Source: CAXBYZ01 sp963980215 (GTDB lineage Bacteria; Patescibacteriota; Microgenomatia; UBA1400; CG1-02-47-37). Taken from it: DNA of 51,406 nucleotides. A model generated the notes under the pieces. That model did not search any database. It was not told the origin of the DNA and worked only from the letters and a program-made list of their open reading frames with translations. The DNA is taken from positions 1 through 51,406 of the forward strand of contig CAXBYZ010000005.1 of the NCBI GenBank assembly GCA_963980215.1. The letters are read 5' to 3'. Positions 46,019 to 51,406 of the stretch are shown here, one piece after another. The translations under genes were made by a program, and so were the position numbers. Positions within the stretch are counted from its first letter, which is position 1; each line of letters starts with the position of its first letter.

Positions 46019-46418
46019 AGTGTTTGTGGATACGTGCATGTTTAAGGCTTTAATAGATCGAAAGGATGAGTTTCATGAGAAAGCGGTTAGGATTTGGGAA
46101 AAGATAGAGAAAGGAAAAGATGAGTTAATGACAAGTAACTATGTTTTGGATGAAAGCTTTACTTTGATCAGGTTAAGATGTGGTTTAGAAAAAGCTAATG
46201 ATTTAAGAAAGATGGTGAGTAGTAGTGGAGATAGATTAAAAGTGGTGCGAGTGACGATGGCAGATGAGGCTGGAGCTTGGAAATGGTTTGTTAAAAATTG
46301 GAGTAAACTATCTTTTACTGATTGCGTGTCGTTTTCGATGATGAAGAGATTGGAGGTAAAGAGAGTGGCTGGTTTTGATGGACATTTTAAACGAGCGGGA
46401 TTTAAAATAGAAAAATGA
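46011..46418 (+). CDS. PIN-domain (VapC-like) toxin, pair 2
   Basis: This is a PIN-domain RNase. VFVDTCMFKALID (Asp7), NYVLDESFTLIRLR (Glu), SFTDCVSFSMMKRL (Asp) and VAGFDGHFKRAGF (Asp) supply the acidic site. It is unrelated in detail to the toxin of pair 1, so this is a separate module. It is coupled to an RHH-like antitoxin and overlaps the adenosyltransferase gene by 4 bases. Confidence 0.85.
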   Translation: MVKVFVDTCMFKALIDRKDEFHEKAVRIWEKIEKGKDELMTSNYVLDESFTLIRLRCGLEKANDLRKMVSSSGDRLKVVRVTMADEAGAWKWFVKNWSKLSFTDCVSFSMMKRLEVKRVAGFDGHFKRAGFKIEK

Positions 46419-46975
46419 AAAAACAAAAAGGTTTAGTTTACGTTTTTACAGGTGACGGAAAAGGGAAGACCTCGGCGGCGCTAGGGATAGTGGCGAGAGC
46501 AGTGTGTAATAAGATGAAGGTGGCTTTTGTGGCTTGGTATAAGGAGGAGAGTTGGCCGATATCCGAGAAAGAGCTGCCTGCAAGGATAAACCCTGCAGGG
46601 GCTGAAGGGGAGTTGGAGATGTATTTTATGGGGGAGGGGTTTTATAAACTGCCGACGGATAAGGCAACGCCAGAGGAGCATAAAAAATCGGCCAAGAAAG
46701 CGTTGAAGAAAGCTAAGAGTCTTTTGGGGAGAGTAGATGTATTGGTGATGGACGAGGTAGTCAAGGCGATTGCTGACGGACTGATAGACGAGAAAGAAGT
46801 GGTAAGAGTGGTGGAGAAGAGAGGCAAGACTCATGTGGTTTTAACAGGGAGAGGTTTAGTGACAGGGTCCGGTCCTGTTAGTTTGATGAAGGTGGCGGAC
46901 TTGGCGACCGAGTGCAGGAAGATAAAACACCCTTTTGATAAAGGAGTAAAGGCGGTTAAAGGGCTGGATTTTTAA
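46415..46975 (+). CDS. cobO: Corrinoid adenosyltransferase (CobO/BtuR type)
   Basis: This transfers the adenosyl group of ATP to cob(I)alamin, giving AdoCbl needed by the class II reductases 2-8 kb away. VYVFTGDGKGKTSAALGIVARA (residues 8-29) is the P-loop, DVLVMDEVVKAIADGLID near 109 the Walker B region, and the end (VADLATECRKIKHPFDKGVKAVKGLDF) matches the family. The loop ELPARINPAGAEG, where others have RGEL-type sequence, is encoded by a 23-bp palindrome. No other cobalamin-synthesis genes are in the window, so corrinoid salvage is likely. Confidence 0.94.
   Translation: MKKQKGLVYVFTGDGKGKTSAALGIVARAVCNKMKVAFVAWYKEESWPISEKELPARINPAGAEGELEMYFMGEGFYKLPTDKATPEEHKKSAKKALKKAKSLLGRVDVLVMDEVVKAIADGLIDEKEVVRVVEKRGKTHVVLTGRGLVTGSGPVSLMKVADLATECRKIKHPFDKGVKAVKGLDF
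46577..46599. repeat. 23-bp palindrome in cobO, CCTGCAGG family
   Basis: CCTGCAAGG and CCCTGCAGG around ATAAA (one mismatch). It matches the copy at 8208-8230 at 20 of 23 positions but is read in a different phase (PARINPAG). Confidence 0.8.
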
Positions 46976-46999
46976 GTTGTGGTAGAAGAGGTGTGGTTT

Positions 47000-47008
47000 T
47001 GATATGAT
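47000..47008 (+). promoter_or_regulatory. Extended -10 promoter of pyruvate kinase gene
   Basis: TGA followed by TATGAT (47003-47008) forms an extended -10, ending six bases before the ATG at 47015. No Shine-Dalgarno is seen. Confidence 0.6.
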
Positions 47009-47014
47009 TGTTTG

Positions 47015-48460
47015 ATGAAAAAGAAAACTAAGATAGTGGCTACGATTGGGCCGGTTTCTGAGAGTGAAGAAAAGATAAAGAAGATGATTTTGGCTGGGGT
47101 GGATTGCTTTCGGTTTAATATGAAGCATGGAGAGATGAGTTGGCATGAAGAGACAATGAAGAGGATTAGGAAAGTATCTAAACACTTGAAGAGAACGGTG
47201 GCAATCTTGATGGATCTTCAAGGTCCTGAGATTAGAACCGGCAAGATTGTTGGTGGAAAAATGAAGTTAAAAAAAGGAGAGAGGGTGTGGTTTACTGGAG
47301 ATCAAGAAATTGCGGATAAGAGTGATAAAAAGATGATTGTGATTGATAAGGTTGAGGTGTTGGAGCAGTTAAAGAAAGGCAATAAAGTGTTGATGGATGA
47401 TGGGTTTTTGAGTTTTGAGGTGGTGGGGAAATCACACTCCAGGAGTGTGATAGAGGTGGAAGCAAAGGTTTTGGGTGGAGGAGTGTTGAGTAATCGCAAG
47501 GGGGTGAATGTGCCGGGAATGTACTTGGATATTCCGGTGTTGGTAGAGAGAGACTTTGAGTGCTTGAGTGTTTCTAATAAAGAAGATGTTGATTGGGTGG
47601 CTTTGTCATTTGTGGGCACGGCCAAAGACATTCATGTTTTAAGGAAAGAGTTAAAGAAGAGAGATATTAAGGCAGGAGTTATTGCTAAGGTTGAACGTGC
47701 AGATGCTTTGAAGAATTTAGATGAGATTATTGATGCAGCGGACGGAGTGATGGTGGCTAGAGGGGATTTGGGAGTTGAGATTCCCTTGCATGAAGTGCCT
47801 TATTGGCAGAAAGAGATGATTAGAAGGTGTCGAGAAAAAGCTAAGCCAGTGATTACGGCCACTCAAATGCTCCAGAGCATGATCGATAATCCAACTCCGA
47901 CTAGAGCGGAGGTTTCTGATGTAGCTAATGCGGTTTATGACGGAACTGATGCAGTGATGCTTTCCGGGGAAACAGCTAGTGGTAAGTATCCTGTTGAGGC
48001 GGTTAAGGTGATGAGTGAAGAGAGTAGTTTTACTGAAAGTAAGGTGGAGTATAGTTCGGTAGAGTTGATTAAAAAAGAGATGGGCCAGACAGCGGCCATG
48101 GTGATAGCGGCCAATGAGTTGATTGAGTGTGGTTATAGGGGGGTGTGTGATTTGTCTGCGGTAGTGGTTTTAACAGAAACAGGTAAGTCGGCTAGATATT
48201 TATCTAGATTGAGACCAAAGTTGCCAGTGATTGGAGTAACTAGTGATAAAAAAGTGAGAGATATGATGAAGCTTTATTGGGGGGTGAGACCTTATTACTA
48301 TCCATTTAAGAGACAGTCGGAAATGTCGGTTGGTAAGATTTTGGAGTTTTTGAAAGAGAGTGGAGAGATTAAGAAGGGCCAGAATGTGGTGATGATTTAT
48401 GGAGAGGTTTGGGGAAAACCCGGATTGACAAGTGTGGTGAGAATTCAAGCGGTGGTGTAG
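47015..48460 (+). CDS. pyk: Pyruvate kinase
   Basis: This converts phosphoenolpyruvate + ADP to pyruvate + ATP. It shows TKIVATIGPVSES at the N-terminus, FRFNMKHGEMSWHEE, AILMDLQGPEIRTGK near residue 70, VNVPGMYLDIPVL, DWVALSFVGTAKDI, the catalytic IAKVERADALKNLDEII near 225, GVMVARGDLGVEIPL and MLSGETASGKYPVEAV. It has the C-terminal domain. In the B domain a 21-bp palindrome encodes SHSRSV, adding a few residues to a loop. ATG 47015 is preferred to TTG 47012. Confidence 0.97.
   Translation: MKKKTKIVATIGPVSESEEKIKKMILAGVDCFRFNMKHGEMSWHEETMKRIRKVSKHLKRTVAILMDLQGPEIRTGKIVGGKMKLKKGERVWFTGDQEIADKSDKKMIVIDKVEVLEQLKKGNKVLMDDGFLSFEVVGKSHSRSVIEVEAKVLGGGVLSNRKGVNVPGMYLDIPVLVERDFECLSVSNKEDVDWVALSFVGTAKDIHVLRKELKKRDIKAGVIAKVERADALKNLDEIIDAADGVMVARGDLGVEIPLHEVPYWQKEMIRRCREKAKPVITATQMLQSMIDNPTPTRAEVSDVANAVYDGTDAVMLSGETASGKYPVEAVKVMSEESSFTESKVEYSSVELIKKEMGQTAAMVIAANELIECGYRGVCDLSAVVVLTETGKSARYLSRLRPKLPVIGVTSDKKVRDMMKLYWGVRPYYYPFKRQSEMSVGKILEFLKESGEIKKGQNVVMIYGEVWGKPGLTSVVRIQAVV
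47431..47451. repeat. 21-bp perfect palindrome in pyk
   Basis: ATCACACTCC, A, GGAGTGTGAT, read in frame as SHSRSV plus flanks, in a loop of the B domain. It has the same length as the TTCGAGG family but different sequence. Confidence 0.85.
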
Positions 48461-48469
48461 TATTAAGAC

Positions 48470-48922
48470 ATGAATAGTCTGCCCGGTGATGATAAAAAAA
48501 AGAAGAGAGATGATCAAGATGGTAAAGTTGATTTGGTTGGTGTGTCTGGTTTATCTAAAGAGAGGTTGAGTAAACCCGCCCAGGAAGAAGGTCGAGGCAG
48601 TCAAGAAGTAACGCCGATGACGGAGTACACCAAGAAGGTGGATTTGGAGCCTGAGGTGGAGAGTTGGTTGGAGAAGTTGGAGAAAGAAGATACGCAACTA
48701 CAAGATCCGGTAGTAGATGATCAAGGAAAAGTGGTGCTAGATTCTGCTAAAGATGGACAGGGGAGTGGAGGCAAGTTTAAAGTGATATTGCCCTTGACCA
48801 AAGAAGAAGTAGATAGAGGGTTACACCTTAAGGTGATAAATAGTGCTCGGTGGTTGGCTGAGTGGTGTATTAAAACAATCAAGATGTTTCATGGTAAAGT
48901 TGCATATAAGAAAGGGAAGTGA
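48470..48922 (+). CDS. Acidic protein upstream of VirD4-like ATPase
   Basis: I recognise no family. The 150-residue product has a disordered, highly charged N-terminal two thirds. The C-terminal part VILPLTKEEVDRGLHLKVINSARWLAEWCIKTIKMFHGKVAYKK is probably a folded amphipathic region. It ends in a one-base overlap (TGATG) with the ATPase gene, so it is likely an accessory of it. TAGTAT (48458-48463) ends six bases before the ATG. Confidence 0.65.
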   Translation: MNSLPGDDKKKKRDDQDGKVDLVGVSGLSKERLSKPAQEEGRGSQEVTPMTEYTKKVDLEPEVESWLEKLEKEDTQLQDPVVDDQGKVVLDSAKDGQGSGGKFKVILPLTKEEVDRGLHLKVINSARWLAEWCIKTIKMFHGKVAYKKGK

Positions 48923-51252
48923 TGGATCCATTAACTCAAATAATTGAACAAGCAAAGTATTTAGTGATGGTGGCCTTTGTATTAGGACTGGTTTTAGTAG
49001 TTATGGCGGGGCTTGGGTATGTATTGATTCATTGGTGGAAGTTTAAAGATAGAGAGAGAAAATCTCTTGATTTTAAACTTCTACAGATTGCGGTACCTAG
49101 GGATAATGAGACTAAAATCGATGCGGCTGAGCAGATGTTTGCTTCGTTGTTTAGCGTCAAGAAGAGTGGAGGTTTTTTTGGGTTTTTGAAACCGCAAGAA
49201 CACATGTCTTTTGAGATTGTGGCTCAAAAAGAAGATATTAGGTTTTATGTGGCAGTACCCTCCAAACTGAAAGATTTGGTGGAGAAGCAAGTCCATGGAG
49301 CTTATCCTGGAGCTGATATTAAAGAAGTAGACGAGTACAGCGTGTTTGATGATGATGGCAAAGTAGCCTTTGCGGCTTTGAAGCAAAAAAGCTCATCTTT
49401 TTATCCAATGCAAGTTTATAAAGATTTGCCAGTAGATCCCTTAAGCTCTTTGACTGCGGCTTTGTCTAAGATGGGTGAAAACGAGGGGGCGGTGATTCAG
49501 ATTTTATTATCTCCTTCAGATAGCAAGTGGCAGTCGGCGGGGAGAGCCTTTATTTCTAAAACTAAAAAATCTGAGGCTGATCCGGAGACGGCTAGCTATA
49601 AGATTGACCCAAAGACTTATGAGGAGGTTGAGAATAAGTGTTCTAAACCGGGATTTGAGACAACAGTGAGAGTGGTGGTGTCTGCTAAAACCAAAGATCA
49701 AGCTGAGGCTCACTTATCGAATATTGTAGGAACTTTTTCGCAATTAGCTTCGGATAATAATGGATTAACAAAAGCAAAGTTAAGACTAAAGAAGTTATTT
49801 ATGATTGATTTTATTTATAGGTATCAGCCGGTGTTTGGCTCTAAGAGTATTTTATCGGTTGAGGAGGTAGCTACTTTGTACCACTTTCCTAATAAAAGTG
49901 TGGAGACACCCCATATCTTTTGGCTTCGAGCCAAGAGGGCACCGGCACCGGCACAGATTCCTAATGAAGGATTGTTTTTGGGTAGGAGTGTCTATCGAGG
50001 GATTACTCGAAGGGTTCATGTAACAGATAATGATAGATTAAGACATACTTATATTGTGGGAAAGACTGGAGTGGGTAAGTCTGAGTTGTTGATGGATTTG
50101 GTGATGCAGGATATTAAGGCGGGTAAGGGAGTTTGTTTTATTGACCCTCATGATACAGTGGAGAGGATTTTGGAGATGATCCCTCCGGAGCGAGCCGAGG
50201 ATGTGATTTATTTTAATCCATCGGATACGGAGAGGCCGATGGGTTTAAATATGCTTGAGGCTAATACAGAAGAGGAGAAACACTTTGTGGTGAACTCAGT
50301 AATTGGTTTGATGTACAAGTTGTTTGATCCGCATAAAACGGGAATCATTGGTCCTAGATTTGAACATGCGGTTAGAAACGCGATGTTAACAGTGATGTAT
50401 GAGAAGGGGAGTACCTTGGTGGAAGTGGTTAGAGTGTTGACAGACGCTAAGTATGTACAAGAGTTGTTGCCAAAGGTGACAGACCCAATAATTAGACGAT
50501 ACTGGACAGACCAAATTGCTCAAACTTCTGACTTTCATAAGTCCGAAGTCTTGGACTACATTGTGTCTAAGTTTGGCCGGTTTGTGACCAATAAGATGAT
50601 GAGAAATATTATTGGTCAATCTGAGAGTTCATTTAACTTTAGAAAAGTAATGGATGAAGAGAAAATATTATTAATTAACTTGGCCAAGGGAAAGATAGGG
50701 GAGGAGAATAGTAACTTTTTGGGGTTGGTGTTGGTACCAAAGATTTTGATGGGAGCGATGAGCCGGCAGGATATACCCGAGAGAGATAGAAAACCGTTTT
50801 ATGTTTATGTGGATGAGTTTCAGAACTTTGCTACTCCGGACTTTGCTCAAATTTTGTCTGAGGCGAGGAAGTTTGGTTTGTCATTAACGGTGGCCAACCA
50901 ATTTATTGGCCAGATGGATGAGGAAGTAAAGAATGCTATTTTTGGTAACGTGGGCACCTTGATTAGTTTTAGGGTTGGAGTAACGGACTCGAATTATTTA
51001 CAGCATGAGTTTAGTCCGACTTTTAGTGAAACTGATCTTATCAATGTGGAGAGATTTAATGCCTTTGTGAAGACGATTGTGCACAATGAACCAATGCCGG
51101 CTTTTAGTATGGATTTGACGAAGAACATGGATGAGGTACAAGCGATGAGGAGCGTGAAGATATCTGAGATGGTACAACAACTATCTAGGTTGAAGTTTGC
51201 GAGAGATAAGAATGTGATTGAGGCGGAGATCACTCAAAGGGCGAAGCTATAG
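48922..51252 (+). CDS. VirD4/TraD-like type IV secretion ATPase
   Basis: This is a DNA-translocase-like ATPase with one N-terminal membrane helix (residues about 11-36), a long alpha/beta domain (about 45-330) and a RecA-like motor. Walker A is YIVGKTGVGKSELLMD near 380, with CFIDPHDTVERIL next, and Walker B is PFYVYVDEFQNFATPDF near 627, followed by SLTVANQFIGQM. Similar DUF87/TraG-type proteins occur widely in CPR chromosomes without other conjugation genes. DNA or protein export across the membrane is possible. Start ATG 48922 is preferred to the GTG at 48919. Confidence 0.83.
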   Translation: MDPLTQIIEQAKYLVMVAFVLGLVLVVMAGLGYVLIHWWKFKDRERKSLDFKLLQIAVPRDNETKIDAAEQMFASLFSVKKSGGFFGFLKPQEHMSFEIVAQKEDIRFYVAVPSKLKDLVEKQVHGAYPGADIKEVDEYSVFDDDGKVAFAALKQKSSSFYPMQVYKDLPVDPLSSLTAALSKMGENEGAVIQILLSPSDSKWQSAGRAFISKTKKSEADPETASYKIDPKTYEEVENKCSKPGFETTVRVVVSAKTKDQAEAHLSNIVGTFSQLASDNNGLTKAKLRLKKLFMIDFIYRYQPVFGSKSILSVEEVATLYHFPNKSVETPHIFWLRAKRAPAPAQIPNEGLFLGRSVYRGITRRVHVTDNDRLRHTYIVGKTGVGKSELLMDLVMQDIKAGKGVCFIDPHDTVERILEMIPPERAEDVIYFNPSDTERPMGLNMLEANTEEEKHFVVNSVIGLMYKLFDPHKTGIIGPRFEHAVRNAMLTVMYEKGSTLVEVVRVLTDAKYVQELLPKVTDPIIRRYWTDQIAQTSDFHKSEVLDYIVSKFGRFVTNKMMRNIIGQSESSFNFRKVMDEEKILLINLAKGKIGEENSNFLGLVLVPKILMGAMSRQDIPERDRKPFYVYVDEFQNFATPDFAQILSEARKFGLSLTVANQFIGQMDEEVKNAIFGNVGTLISFRVGVTDSNYLQHEFSPTFSETDLINVERFNAFVKTIVHNEPMPAFSMDLTKNMDEVQAMRSVKISEMVQQLSRLKFARDKNVIEAEITQRAKL

Positions 51253-51282
51253 ATTAAAGTTCGTGGTAAAATAGGAGATTAA

Positions 51283-51355
51283 AGGCCGGTAGCTCAGTTG
51301 GTAGAGCGCCAAGCTTATACCTTGGTGGTCACAGGTTCGAGTCCTGTTCGGCCTA
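51283..51355 (+). tRNA. tRNA-Ile, anticodon UAU
   Basis: A full cloverleaf can be folded. Acceptor AGGCCGG/TCGGCCT (one G-T), D arm GCTC/GAGC, anticodon stem CCAAG/CTTGG with loop CTTATAC, giving anticodon TAT at 51316-51318, and T arm ACAGG/CCTGT with TTCGAGT. The discriminator is A and CCA is not encoded. UAU reads AUA (Ile), which most bacteria read with a CAU anticodon carrying lysidine. Confidence 0.92.
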
Positions 51356-51406
51356 CAAATTAAAGCTCTTCTAGGGTAGCGGGGGCTGAAGGTTTTGGGT
51401 TGACAA

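Noticed and set aside
51356..51406. Further gene or tRNA after tRNA-Ile
   Set aside because: No stem pattern or start codon with support is visible in the last 51 bases.

Overview
The window is a gene-dense, AT-leaning, purine-rich stretch, probably from a Candidate Phyla Radiation (Patescibacteria) bacterium, perhaps Microgenomates-like. The evidence is indirect. Operons are very tight with many 1-38 base overlaps. Genes have start codons only a few bases after a -10 box, and there are many small membrane-anchored orphan proteins. The window holds DUF5667/DUF4430 and ECF-like proteins, cobalamin-dependent ribonucleotide reductases, a reduced SUF system and a compact NiFe hydrogenase. TGA is used as a stop and TGG as Trp, so this is not one of the UGA=Gly lineages. 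No rRNA, CRISPR array, phage or complete plasmid module is seen. There is one tRNA.

Layout. 1-7.4 kb: end of an MFS exporter, a small HEAT-like protein, a MazG-type pyrophosphohydrolase, an RmlC-like epimerase, an ECF sigma factor with a membrane partner, and a MacA-MacB type exporter (adaptor, ATPase, FtsX permease) followed by a secreted helical protein. 7.5-13.5 kb: DUF192, a FemAB-like transferase, a thioredoxin-fold protein, then a hydrogenase locus (HypC, an EamA transporter, an unknown protein and a maturation protease on +; large and small NiFe subunits on -). 13.6-16.8 kb: fructose bisphosphatase, class I aldolase and phosphoglycerate kinase. 16.8-22 kb: iron-sulfur biogenesis (an IscR-like Rrf2 regulator, SufC, SufB, SufS, SufU, a DUF1858 protein, an FNR-type flavoprotein). 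22-29 kb: a glycosyltransferase, an RskA-like protein, LOG, ribose-5-phosphate isomerase, GAPDH, an epimerase-like protein, a PfkB kinase and a beta-lactamase-fold hydrolase. 28.8-33.4 kb: two tandem class A penicillin-binding proteins on -. 33.3-34.05 kb: a REP-associated tyrosine transposase (RAYT) bounded by identical palindromes. 34-45 kb: a cobalamin section (DUF4430 surface protein, ECF-like S component, cobalamin riboswitch, unknown zinc-ribbon protein, NrdR, three tandem class II ribonucleotide reductases, Maf). 45-46.4 kb: two PIN-type toxin-antitoxin pairs. 46.4-51.4 kb: corrinoid adenosyltransferase, pyruvate kinase, a VirD4-like ATPase and tRNA-Ile(UAU).

The genes connect as follows. 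The adenosyltransferase, the putative B12 uptake proteins and the riboswitch all serve the AdoCbl-dependent reductases. The sugar-phosphate genes give lower glycolysis/gluconeogenesis with a pentose-phosphate side branch. The SUF genes would supply clusters to the hydrogenase.

The most unusual content is a population of short palindromes sitting inside open reading frames without breaking them. Six identical 21-bp copies (9-bp arms TTCGAGGTT and AACCTCGAA around ACG) lie in sufU, maf, a penicillin-binding protein gene, the RAYT gene itself and two intergenic sites. Diverged and unrelated palindromes sit inside other genes. Two copies of a 135-bp multi-hairpin element are also present. A second theme is apparent leaderless transcription: at least ten genes have a -10 hexamer ending 6-9 bases before the start codon.
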